Assembly: GCA_029881495.1 (NCBI GenBank)
Contig: JAOUMJ010000001.1
Span: forward strand, 1 to 64,000
Length of the DNA: 64,000 nt
From: Nitrospinota bacterium
GTDB lineage: Bacteria > Nitrospinota_A > UBA7883 > JACRGQ01
Direction of reading: 5' to 3'
A program made the position numbers and the translations under genes. Below are positions 24,945-33,093 of the stretch, piece after piece (positions within the stretch are counted from its first letter, which is position 1; the number at the start of each line of letters is the position of its first letter). A model generated the notes under the pieces. The model saw only the letters and a list, made by a program, of their open reading frames with translations. It was not told the DNA's origin and did not search any database.

Positions 24945-26738
24945 TTACTTCTTTAAGCCTTTTATGACTTCAAAAAGATCCTTTGATGCCATCTCGGGGC
25001 CTTTCTGTTCGTATCCGTCCAGCCCGAGGCGTGTGCGTATCTGTCCCACCTTCACCCCCTTGGCGAACATGGCTTTAAAGAACGTTTCGGCGATCTTTTC
25101 GTGGGCTTCCCTCTCCTGGGGCGCACCGAACGGATTGGCGAAGTATGTATGCACCAGCCCTTTTTCGTCGGTCGTCCCTTTCGCCATACGCGCTCCGTAG
25201 CGGAACACCTCGATAGCTTCCGATTTCTCCTTGAAAAACTCAATGGCCGAGACCCCTTCAGGGACCAGGTCGTAGTTGTTCGCGTAGAGGAAGATATCTA
25301 CCTTGTGCCCGCGCATGATTGTTTCGTATGAAGTCACCGGTATTACAATCCTTGCGTTTTTCAGGTGGGGATTCATGAAGATACTTCGCCCGACCTGCTC
25401 ATACGCGTAGGCTGGGCTGAGGTCGTCGATCCTTACGAAGGCGCCGGTCTCGGTTCCGTATCCGATCACGTCCCCCTTGTCATCGAGGCGGAGCGAGCCC
25501 ATATCGTCGAAGATGATCTTCATCTCCTTGATGTTGTCCTCGGCAAGGAGGCGGAGCGCTTCTAGTGTTTCGGACTTCCCGGCGCCACTGTCGCCAATGA
25601 TTACCACGTTGGCTGTCGAGCCGTCCTTCAGCTCCACGGCAACCATCGCGCCGTGAATAGGAAGATTTTTCTTCTTTATCATCCTCAGGTTGTGGAGTGT
25701 GAGTGTCATCTTCTTGAAGTAGCCGAAGTAATCTACTTCGTTTATGTTGCTCACCATGCCTATGAGGGTGGAGGTCTCCTCATGGTAGTGGTAGCCGGTT
25801 TTCATCGGGAATTTTTCCGGCGCGATACCGAAGAAGATCATCAGATCGGGTTTTCCCCCTTTTAGCTCAGCTTTGCTCGCCAGTTCAAAGAGGTTGCTCA
25901 TGGAAAGGGCGAGCGTGCAGAAATCGCGATGGAAGTAGATGAAGGCGAGGAGGTCCCCAACCTTTGCCGGGAAACAGAACCACTCATCCTGCTTGATGTC
26001 GAACAGGCCGTCAGGGAGTTTTTTTGTCTCCTCGAAACTCCCTTTGCGGGTGTTCGCCTTCGGGTAGAGGATGAGCGGTGGGAAAATAAGGCATACCCTG
26101 ACGAACGGAATTTCATTGATCTGGCCGAACTGTTCGGGGCAGTCCCATTCTATCTTTCTGACCAGCATCGCCATATTTGCCCATGCCGGAAGCTGTCTTA
26201 AAACGCGCGGATTCTGGACTATTAGATTTTCGCCTATCCTCCTGTAAGTTAGAAGTATGAGGTTTTTCAACTCCTCGTTCGTAGTGACGAACTGAGCGTA
26301 ATGGAGGTCGTTTTCAATATCGGTTTGCCTCTTGGGTACGTTCATGTAGGTTACCCTCTCCATCCGCACCCAGAAGTTGTAAATCTGATCCTTTAATTCG
26401 AAAAGGATATCCGGTCTTGCCAGAGCCATCCGGTGCTCATCGCTCAATTTGCCGATCTCGTCCACGCTATGCGTCGCGAGAAGGCGAAAGAGGCTGACGA
26501 GGGAATTGAGTATCTCTTCGTTCCCTATCCCAGAGAAAGAGTTTTTAAGGTATTCGTGGATGTGGCTCCCCCTTTTTTCGAGCTGGATAAGATACCTCCT
26601 TAATATCTCCCTGAAGAGGTCGCTTTTGAGAAGGGCCGCGGTGGAATCGCAATAGATGGATGAGTAGTCCAGCAAGACCTTGTTGCCGGAAAAGGAGTAC
26701 GGTTTTCTCAAACTGTCCATTGCGATAGTATGCGTCAT
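24945..26738 (-). CDS. PEP-carboxykinase/HPr-kinase-like P-loop protein
   Basis: A 597-aa protein. The N-terminal ~350 residues are not a domain I recognise. At residues ~376-386 is a P-loop VIIGDSGAGKSETLEAL, close to the kinase-1a motif of ATP-dependent PEP carboxykinase (GxSGTGKTT) and of HPr kinase (GxSGxGKSE). After it come IIFDDMG (a kinase-2-like DD) and GTETGAFVRIDDL, which parallels the EGGCYAK segment of PEPCK. I therefore place it in the PEPCK-ATP/HprK fold group. The full set of PEPCK substrate residues is not evident, so it could be a kinase or a divergent carboxykinase. It stands alone on the minus strand, with its 3' end facing the repeat block. Confidence 0.6.
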   Translation of the reverse strand: MTHTIAMDSLRKPYSFSGNKVLLDYSSIYCDSTAALLKSDLFREILRRYLIQLEKRGSHIHEYLKNSFSGIGNEEILNSLVSLFRLLATHSVDEIGKLSDEHRMALARPDILFELKDQIYNFWVRMERVTYMNVPKRQTDIENDLHYAQFVTTNEELKNLILLTYRRIGENLIVQNPRVLRQLPAWANMAMLVRKIEWDCPEQFGQINEIPFVRVCLIFPPLILYPKANTRKGSFEETKKLPDGLFDIKQDEWFCFPAKVGDLLAFIYFHRDFCTLALSMSNLFELASKAELKGGKPDLMIFFGIAPEKFPMKTGYHYHEETSTLIGMVSNINEVDYFGYFKKMTLTLHNLRMIKKKNLPIHGAMVAVELKDGSTANVVIIGDSGAGKSETLEALRLLAEDNIKEMKIIFDDMGSLRLDDKGDVIGYGTETGAFVRIDDLSPAYAYEQVGRSIFMNPHLKNARIVIPVTSYETIMRGHKVDIFLYANNYDLVPEGVSAIEFFKEKSEAIEVFRYGARMAKGTTDEKGLVHTYFANPFGAPQEREAHEKIAETFFKAMFAKGVKVGQIRTRLGLDGYEQKGPEMASKDLFEVIKGLKK

Positions 26739-27008
26739 CCTGGCCGAAAAAAAAAGGGTATCCGCTTCCGGCGAGGTTTATATCAGTGGAGAGAAGGGAA
26801 TAGTCGTTTGCGGTCGGTTCGGCAATTTTTTACGGATATCTTTACATATTATAACCGAAACCTTCCAGTTTTTGAAGACTGTTTAAAGTGTGGGGCTGTT
26901 GATAAGATAATATCGGGTTGGTAGATGAGTTTGGCTCTGTTCAAATATCAACCGTCGAACTTGGCTTTTTGATTGATATTTAAACAATTGGAAAGGAAGG
27001 TGAGAGAA

Positions 27009-27218
27009 ATGATGCAACACTTTGTTGAAGGGCAGGAACCCGGCACAGATCTGATCTCGAGGAACGAGAAGAGCTGGCTATTTATGGTTCATCCGGTATT
27101 CGTCATGATCACGGTTCCGATTATCGGTCTAGCTTATGTGCTACTGCTTCCGATTACCGTTACGGTTACCATTATCGGGCTTGGCTTGACGAGGATCATC
27201 GGCGACATGTTCACATAG
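27009..27218 (+). CDS. Small membrane protein
   Basis: A 69-aa protein starting at ATG 27009 (or the adjacent ATG 27012) behind GGAAGGTGAGAG. The first ~25 residues are soluble and acidic (EGQEPGTDLISRNEKSW). The rest is one long or two short hydrophobic segments (MVHPVFVMITVPIIGLAYVLLLPITVTV), ending in GLTRIIGDMFT. No known family comes to mind. It lies between the PEPCK-like gene (divergent) and the PAS-GGDEF-EAL gene. Confidence 0.65.
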   Translation: MMQHFVEGQEPGTDLISRNEKSWLFMVHPVFVMITVPIIGLAYVLLLPITVTVTIIGLGLTRIIGDMFT

Positions 27219-27576
27219 AAAAGGTAGTTTGGTACAGGGGAAACCGTTAGTTGCGCTTTGCGTTTTTGGGATTATTGCTTAGGCGCGTAAAAGGTAGGTT
27301 TCCCCTTCAACTTGAGGAATCTGATATTCCACTGGGATAATCCTCTCCAGTATTATTGTAATATCTCACCTCCTGTCCCGCTTCTTTACATATTTTTGTG
27401 CTAGTCATCCAGGAACAGTTTGTGATATTTCGATGCGGAATAATCCCTTGCTGGTTCTTATTACAGCATGAAATCAGGTATACTTTAGTAAGCAGTTAGC
27501 AGCCATGGATTATATGCATGATATTAATAAACAAGTTCATTCAGTTTCGCGTCATATGTTGGAGTAACGTATAGGA
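27219..27576. other. Intergenic leader of the PAS-GGDEF-EAL gene
   Basis: No gene is visible. A TATACT box at 27479-27484 is a plausible -10 element, with a weak TTCTTA -35 at 27455-27460, giving a leader of about 85 nt. The stretch just after the small membrane gene contains AGGGGAAACC (27236-27245) and GGTTTCCCCTT (27297-27307), which can pair (GGGGAAACC with GGTTTCCCC) as a long-range stem and may end the upstream transcript. Confidence 0.35.
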
Positions 27577-30500
27577 ATGGGCATATTTTCGTCGATAGGC
27601 CAAATTTTCAAGGTTTTCCGCTCCGGTCTTTTAACCTTTCTGGCGACCCTGTTGATCACAATTTCGCTCGCTGTCTATACGCAGTTGCAGGTGAAGAAGT
27701 CGGTGGAGGATACCGTTGCAAACAGGTTGACGTCGCTATTGGCATCAGCCGAAACCGGTTACCAAATCTGGGCCGAGGACCAGAAATCGCGAGCATATCT
27801 CTGGGCCAACACGGCTGAGATAGCATCCGAGATAGAAGAGCTTGTAAGGATAGCCTCACTGCCGGATATAGCGAAAGAAAAGCTTTTAAATTCTATTGTA
27901 ACTCACGATCTGAGGCATAGATTGGCTCCGATAGTGAAAAAATTGGACTATTTCGGTTTTGTAGTAACGGACAGGAACAAGCGGAATATCGCCGCCAGGC
28001 TGGATGAGCCAGTTTTAGTGCAATTCGACGATCTGGATGACAGTTTTTTCAATCGCGCGATGGCCGGAGAAGTTGTTATCTCCCACCCAAAAATTTCTTC
28101 AATAGCGCTTCCCGATGAAAACGGAGTTTTTCAAAAGGGGGTGCCGACGATGTTCGCAAGTTCGCCGGTCTTTAACGCCCGGAATGAGGTGATCGCCATA
28201 TTGTCTTTTCGGATAAGACCGGTAGCCGATTTTTCAAAAATATTCCATGCGGTCAGGGTAGGGGATTCAGGTGAGACATACGCGTTTGACCGCAACGGCC
28301 TGATGCTTACGGAAAGCAGATTCGCCGAAAGTCTAAGGGAGTTCGGGATAATAAAAAAGAGAAGCATGCTTGAGGTCGAGTTGCGCGATCCCGGGGTGAA
28401 CTTGATGGAAGGGGAGAGGCCCTCCATTCCGAGAGAGGAATGGCCATTTACGGTCATGGCCCGGAGCGCTCTGGGCGGCGGATCAGGTGTAAATGTTGCG
28501 GGATATCCTGATTACCGCGGGGTTGATGTTGTCGGCGCCTGGAAATGGCTGGAAAAATACGATATCGGAATTGCGAGCGAACTTGATAAGGAAGAGGCCT
28601 TTGCCACATTAAATGTTCTGGAAGAGCTGATTTTCGCTCTCTCCGTCCTTGTTGTCGTTTTATCCGTTGCGATCATTGCGATACGGCGTTATGCGCGGGA
28701 GACGGCGCTAAAAGATGCCGCTTTCAGGGGTGTTATCAGTTCCACCAACGAAGGATATTGGGAGATAGATTCCGGGAGAAAAACAACAGTTGTGAATAAG
28801 GCGCTATGCGAAATTCTTGGGTACGAGGCCGAGGAACTGGTTGGGCGTTCGCCTCTCGATTTCATGCACGAATCTTCAAAAACCGAATTTCTGAAAAAGA
28901 TCGCAACGGTTTCACAAACTGATCATAGGCTATACGAGGAACTTATCTTTATTCGGAAAAACGGCGAGATGGTTTATCTTCGTTTGAGCGCCACGACAAA
29001 AAGGGACAGCGCAGGCAACGCGATAGGTTCATTCGCTTTTGTCACAGATTTTACCGATATCAAGAAAGCGGAAGACGCCTTGAAGCGGAGCGAAGATGCT
29101 CTTTTAAAGGGGCAGAAGGTCGCGAAAATGGGGAGCTGGGACTGGAATATCATCACGAACGAACTTGTCTGGTCGGACGAGATATACCGCATCTTCGGCC
29201 TGGAGCCGCAGGAGTTTGGTGCGACATACGATGCTTTTCTGGGGTCGATCCATCCCGACGACAGGGAGTTGGTTGTTCAGGCGGTGAACGACGCTGTGGC
29301 AGGAAAGAAAGATTACAAGGTTGAGCATCGAGTAGTAAGGCCGAACGGCGTGATAAGGATCGTTGAGGAGATAGGGGAAGTGACATTCGACCTGTCCTGG
29401 AAACCTCAAAGGATGATAGGGATAGTTCACGACATAACAGAGCGGAAAAAGGCTGAGGAGGATCTTCGCAGGAGCGAGGAATCGCTGAACAAGGCGCAGG
29501 AGATATCCAATACGGGGAACTGGGGCTGGAACCTGTTCACCAACGAGATGGAGTGGTCAGATGAGCTGTACAGAATTTTCGGGTATGAACCGCGAAGCGT
29601 AAAACCTTCCTACGATCTATTCATAAATGCAGTGCATTCGCATGACAGGGATATGGTGGCCTTGAAGCTGAAGGAAGCGGTGAAAGACCGGACGGGATAT
29701 AAAATTGAACACAGGGTGGAATGGCTGGACGGCATGGAGAGGATAGTTCATATGCAGGGTGAGCTTGTTCTGGATAGACGCGGAAATCCTGTAAGGATGA
29801 TAGGTATCGCGCATGATATTACCGAGCGGGTAAAAGCCACAGCAGAACTTACCCTCGCCTACAACGTTTTTGAAAATGTTGAAGAAGCGATAATGGTAAC
29901 GGATGTACTAGGCGTTTTAACCTACGTCAATCCCGCATTTTTGAATATAACCGGATTCACGCCGGAACAGGCGTTAGGATGTACTCCTGCGATGCTTCGG
30001 TCACAAAAACATGACAAGGCGTTCTATGAGGCTATGTGGAAGGAGCTTCTCGAGACAGGGCGATGGCAGGGGGAAATATGGAACAGGAGAAAGGATGGCG
30101 AGGTTTATCCGGCCTGGCTCTCCATCTCTTCCATCAGCAACGAGGCTGGACAAAGGACACAGTATATAGGGGTTCTGAAGGATATTACCGACATAAAGAG
30201 GAGCCAGGAAGAGATCAAGTACCAGGCGTATCACGATCCGCTTACAGGGCTGCCGAACAGGATACTGTTTAAGGACAGGTTAAAGCAGTCGCTGATACAC
30301 GCGGGGCGTGAGAAACGTCAGATTGCCGTTATGTTTCTGGATGTAGACAACTTCAAAAATATCAATGACAGCCTTGGACACCCGGTCGGGGACAGGCTTT
30401 TGCAGGGCGTCGGCGCGCGCATAGTCGGCACACTCAGGGAGATGGATACGGTTTCGAGAGTGGGTGGCGACGAGTTTACCGTCATCCTCGAGGATATTCG

Positions 30501-31542
30501 CAGTCCGCAGGACGCCATACAGGCGGCCAGGAAAATAGTGGAGGCGATCTCCCATCCATTCGTGGAGAAAGGGAATAATCTCTTTGTTACCACAAGTATC
30601 GGGATAACCGTTTTCCCGACCGACAGCGAAGATCTCAATACCCTGCTCCAGAACGCGGACCTCGCCATGTACCGCGCGAAAAAGCTGGGGAAGAATAATT
30701 ACCAGCTGTTTACCACCGAGATGAACACGAACGCCCTTGAGCGCCTCGAGATTGAAAACGATTTGCGGTTGGCCATTGACCGTCAGGAGTTCTCTCTTGT
30801 CTATCAGCCGAAGGTAAGCCTGGGAAGCGGCGAGATCATGGGAGTCGAGGTGCTTGTGAGGTGGGGGCATCCGACGAAGGGTATGGTATTGCCATCGAAG
30901 TTCATCCCCGTGGCGGAGGAGAGCGGGCTTATCCTGAATATCGGGAAGTGGGTTCTGTTCGAGGCTTGCAGACAGACAAAAGCGTGGCTCGACGCCGGTC
31001 TTCCGTCGATTATAGTTTCGGTCAATATATCTGCCGTGCAGTTCAAGAGGGGGGATCTTGTCGAATTGGTTGAGGAGGCTCTGGGCAAAACCGGCCTCCC
31101 GGCGGAAAATCTCGACCTTGAAATTACCGAGAGCCTAATTATGACCGATGTAAATTCGGCCATAGAAACGATGAAACGCCTTAACGATATGGGGGTGGAA
31201 TTGTCGATCGACGATTTTGGAACCGGTTATTCTTCTCTTGTGTATCTGAAAAAGTTCCCCATAGACACGCTGAAGATAGATCAGGCGTTTGTTCGCAATC
31301 TCACGACGGATGCAAACGACGCCGCTATCACCGATGCCGTCATCTCAATGGGGCACTCCCTCAATCTGAAGGTCGTTGCCGAAGGTGTTGAAACTGCCGC
31401 GCATCTTGAATACCTCCACAGGCAGGGCTGTGACATAATTCAGGGATACTACTTCTCGAAGCCTGTTGATGCTTCAACCTTTGAGGAGTATCTGAGAAGC
31501 GGAAAAAATCTTGAGATGGCAAGTATCGGCCGGGGTAAATAA
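27577..31542 (+). CDS. Membrane sensor with four PAS domains, GGDEF and EAL
   Basis: A 1321-aa inner-membrane protein for c-di-GMP turnover. TM1 is at residues ~12-33, followed by a ~310-residue periplasmic sensor (Cache-like by length and position), and TM2 is at ~348-367. Four PAS/PAC units follow (~380-500, ~505-625, ~630-755, ~760-880), each ending in a (V/A)TD(F/I)TDIK- or HDITER-type PAC tail. The GGDEF domain keeps GGDEF at residues 963-967. The EAL domain reads EVL at 1091-1093 and keeps downstream signatures (DDFGTGYSSL, KIDQAFV, AEGVET), so it could be active. PAS2 and PAS3 are near-duplicates of each other. Start ATG 27577 has GGAG and AGGA upstream. Net activity cannot be predicted. 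Confidence 0.93.
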   Translation: MGIFSSIGQIFKVFRSGLLTFLATLLITISLAVYTQLQVKKSVEDTVANRLTSLLASAETGYQIWAEDQKSRAYLWANTAEIASEIEELVRIASLPDIAKEKLLNSIVTHDLRHRLAPIVKKLDYFGFVVTDRNKRNIAARLDEPVLVQFDDLDDSFFNRAMAGEVVISHPKISSIALPDENGVFQKGVPTMFASSPVFNARNEVIAILSFRIRPVADFSKIFHAVRVGDSGETYAFDRNGLMLTESRFAESLREFGIIKKRSMLEVELRDPGVNLMEGERPSIPREEWPFTVMARSALGGGSGVNVAGYPDYRGVDVVGAWKWLEKYDIGIASELDKEEAFATLNVLEELIFALSVLVVVLSVAIIAIRRYARETALKDAAFRGVISSTNEGYWEIDSGRKTTVVNKALCEILGYEAEELVGRSPLDFMHESSKTEFLKKIATVSQTDHRLYEELIFIRKNGEMVYLRLSATTKRDSAGNAIGSFAFVTDFTDIKKAEDALKRSEDALLKGQKVAKMGSWDWNIITNELVWSDEIYRIFGLEPQEFGATYDAFLGSIHPDDRELVVQAVNDAVAGKKDYKVEHRVVRPNGVIRIVEEIGEVTFDLSWKPQRMIGIVHDITERKKAEEDLRRSEESLNKAQEISNTGNWGWNLFTNEMEWSDELYRIFGYEPRSVKPSYDLFINAVHSHDRDMVALKLKEAVKDRTGYKIEHRVEWLDGMERIVHMQGELVLDRRGNPVRMIGIAHDITERVKATAELTLAYNVFENVEEAIMVTDVLGVLTYVNPAFLNITGFTPEQALGCTPAMLRSQKHDKAFYEAMWKELLETGRWQGEIWNRRKDGEVYPAWLSISSISNEAGQRTQYIGVLKDITDIKRSQEEIKYQAYHDPLTGLPNRILFKDRLKQSLIHAGREKRQIAVMFLDVDNFKNINDSLGHPVGDRLLQGVGARIVGTLREMDTVSRVGGDEFTVILEDIRSPQDAIQAARKIVEAISHPFVEKGNNLFVTTSIGITVFPTDSEDLNTLLQNADLAMYRAKKLGKNNYQLFTTEMNTNALERLEIENDLRLAIDRQEFSLVYQPKVSLGSGEIMGVEVLVRWGHPTKGMVLPSKFIPVAEESGLILNIGKWVLFEACRQTKAWLDAGLPSIIVSVNISAVQFKRGDLVELVEEALGKTGLPAENLDLEITESLIMTDVNSAIETMKRLNDMGVELSIDDFGTGYSSLVYLKKFPIDTLKIDQAFVRNLTTDANDAAITDAVISMGHSLNLKVVAEGVETAAHLEYLHRQGCDIIQGYYFSKPVDASTFEEYLRSGKNLEMASIGRGK

Positions 31543-31577
31543 GCAAGAGTTTGCCAGCAGAGGCTCTCACGGGGAGA

Positions 31578-32285
31578 TCATTTCCCCTTCCGGTAAACGG
31601 AGAGCACGGCGACAGCCCCTTTTTTCCCTTCATCAGGTGAAGCTCTGTAAAGTTCCAGCAGTTCACGCTCATCCGGGGTAATCGGCTGTCCATACCCTTT
31701 TTTTCTCTCCGCGACGAGCGCGTACTCTTCCGCCGAAATTTTTCCCTGCTTGAAAAGTTTATCAGCCTCTTCGGAAGTACGCGGCCCTTCGCCGGTCATA
31801 ATCCAGTCGGAAAAGGTGTCGCCATACCCGGAGGCCCAGTAGAGGTAGCGGGGGTCGGGAGGTTTGATCCCTTTTTCAGCGTCGCGAATCCCTTGAATGG
31901 AGGTTGCCGACTCAACGGAAGCATTTTTCAGTGTCAGGTCGCCCCTTATCTGCCGAAGGCGTTTTCCTACGGCGACCAGATCCACCTCTACATCACCCCA
32001 GAATAAATTTTTGTCGAGGCTTTTCCCTCCGCTCTTAGCCGCCTGCAGAACGGCGGAAGGGAGATACCTGGCTCCTTCGCCGAGCAGAAGCCAGTTGATA
32101 TTCACGCCGAGTTTTTCCTTGATATTAATAAGGTGTTCGGAAGATGGATAGTTCTCCCGTTTTTTCCATTTGTTGATTATTCCGGGGTGTACGCCAAGAA
32201 TTTCTGCCAGCCTGTTCTCTTTTCCATCTGCGAGTTCCTCCACCAGCAGTTTGAGCCTCGACAAAAAGCCCCTTACATCACCCAC
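31578..32285 (-). CDS. Regulator with two tandem CI-type HTH domains
   Basis: A 235-aa protein starting with GTG 32285. Residues ~5-70 form a first helix-turn-helix of the phage CI/XRE kind (NRLAEILGVHPGIINKWKKRENYPSS), ending in the signature VNINWLLLGEG. Residues ~95-170 form a second, more diverged copy (SVESATSIQGIRDAEKG) ending in FSDWIMTGEG. The C-terminal ~60 residues are charged and helical with no peptidase domain, so there is no LexA-type self-cleavage. It is divergent from another CI-type gene across a 374-bp region full of operator-like repeats, and its 3' end faces the GGDEF-EAL gene. It is probably a DNA-binding repressor acting in that region. Confidence 0.8.
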   Translation of the reverse strand: MGDVRGFLSRLKLLVEELADGKENRLAEILGVHPGIINKWKKRENYPSSEHLINIKEKLGVNINWLLLGEGARYLPSAVLQAAKSGGKSLDKNLFWGDVEVDLVAVGKRLRQIRGDLTLKNASVESATSIQGIRDAEKGIKPPDPRYLYWASGYGDTFSDWIMTGEGPRTSEEADKLFKQGKISAEEYALVAERKKGYGQPITPDERELLELYRASPDEGKKGAVAVLSVYRKGK

Positions 32286-32317
32286 TTTTGCTAAATCCCC
32301 CTGCCGTCAAATTTGTT

Positions 32318-32346
32318 TTGACATATCACCATAAGGTGATTAATAT
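32318..32346 (+). promoter_or_regulatory. Strong sigma-70 promoter toward the rightward regulator
   Basis: Perfect TTGACA (32318-32323), exactly 17 bp, then TAATAT (32341-32346). It would start a ~305-nt leader in front of the 127-aa regulator. An inverted repeat occupies the spacer. Confidence 0.7.
32325..32340. promoter_or_regulatory. Operator-like inverted repeat in the promoter spacer
   Basis: ATCACC-ATAA-GGTGAT, a perfect 6-bp inverted repeat lying wholly between the -35 and -10 boxes. A dimeric repressor bound here would block RNA polymerase. The nearby CI-type regulators are the obvious candidates. Confidence 0.6.
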
Positions 32347-32361
32347 ATCGGTAATGATATA
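32344..32361. promoter_or_regulatory. Second operator-like inverted repeat
   Basis: TATATC-GGTAAT-GATATA, a perfect 6-bp inverted repeat overlapping the -10 box and the expected start site. Its half-site differs from that of the first repeat, so the two could bind different regulators. Confidence 0.45.
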
Positions 32362-32389
32362 CATGACGATAAATATATATACCGCCCGC

Positions 32390-32500
32390 GAAGCTGGTCC
32401 GCAAAAATGCCCATCCAGTATCGCCTTCGGATACGGGAAGGCGCAAAGCATGTCCGTAGCAATCATTTGGGCAATTCAATGATGTCGACCGGCTGTGCAG
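32390..32500 (+). promoter_or_regulatory. Structured leader resembling a c-di-GMP-I (GEMM) aptamer
   Basis: The exact core CGCAAAGC (32442-32449) sits where GEMM riboswitches have it. ATGC (32407-32410) can pair with GCAT (32448-32451), replacing the usual GGC/GCC pairing of the first stem by covariation. Inside is a hairpin GTATC/GATAC (32418-32422 with 32430-32434) flanked by CC and GG. A second stem ATCATT/AATGAT (32462-32467 with 32478-32483) follows, then ACCGGCTG. The usual GNRA loop and the canonical GGCAAACC are not present, so this would be a diverged member or a look-alike. It is only ~40 nt from the predicted start site and its nearest left-hand gene but one is a GGDEF-EAL protein. 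Confidence 0.3.
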
Positions 32501-32584
32501 TTGCGAATAATAGTCATGTAGTCAATTACTTGCAGGTCATAGATTACCATTTTCCGATTTATCACTCAATTATTGATATATGTC

Positions 32585-32614
32585 GATTTTCGCCGTTGCC
32601 GAAAATCACCGGCG
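32585..32614 (+). promoter_or_regulatory. Alternative hairpins in the leader
   Basis: GATTTTCG/CGAAAATC (32585-32592 with 32600-32607) is a perfect 8-bp stem. CGCCG/CGGCG (32591-32595 with 32610-32614) uses some of the same bases, so the two exclude each other. A CTTTTGTATTTT tract follows. The arrangement could serve as an expression platform for the upstream element. Confidence 0.35.
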
Positions 32615-32659
32615 AGGCGCGGGGCTTTTGTATTTTATCGGGCAGAAGAAGGGGGGAGT

Positions 32660-33043
32660 ATGGAGCAGACTTTTAAGGAGAGGCTGAGAATTTTAATGTC
32701 GCTTGAAGGTGAAGAGCGTCCGTACAGGTGGGCAAAAAAAGTGGGGATACAAAGAGGGCTTTTTCAGTACTACTGGCAAAAGGGGAAGATGCCTACATAC
32801 GAAAACCTTATAAAGATACAAAATCATTCCGGCTGTTCCATAGACTGGCTACTAACCGGGAAAACGGTAGCGTCAGATATTACAAGCCTGAAATTTGAGA
32901 AAACCGGAAAGAGCGGGGACGCCGGTAAAAGCGATTTTCTTGAAGATGTTGAGATGCTGAAAAAGATCTACAGGGAGAAGGGACGAGGCAAGAGCTATTC
33001 GATACACGACATCATTATGAAGCTTGCAGGAAATATTAAATGA
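32660..33043 (+). CDS. CI-type HTH regulator
   Basis: A 127-aa DNA-binding protein. The start ATG 32660 follows GGGGGGAG. Residues ~5-65 are a phage-CI-like helix-turn-helix (RYWAKKVGIQ-type helices: RWAKKVGIQRGLFQYYWQKGKMPT) ending in CSIDWLLTGK, the same signature as in both halves of the divergent 235-aa regulator. The C-terminal part is charged (EDVEMLKKIYREKGRGKSYS) and has no peptidase domain. It has a ~300-nt structured leader, which is unusual for a small repressor gene. The NERD-helicase gene lies convergent 50 bp downstream. Confidence 0.8.
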   Translation: MEQTFKERLRILMSLEGEERPYRWAKKVGIQRGLFQYYWQKGKMPTYENLIKIQNHSGCSIDWLLTGKTVASDITSLKFEKTGKSGDAGKSDFLEDVEMLKKIYREKGRGKSYSIHDIIMKLAGNIK

Positions 33044-33093
33044 GGAGTATCTGTTCGTGCCGCTACTCTGAGTTGTCGTAAAACAAATTCTAT

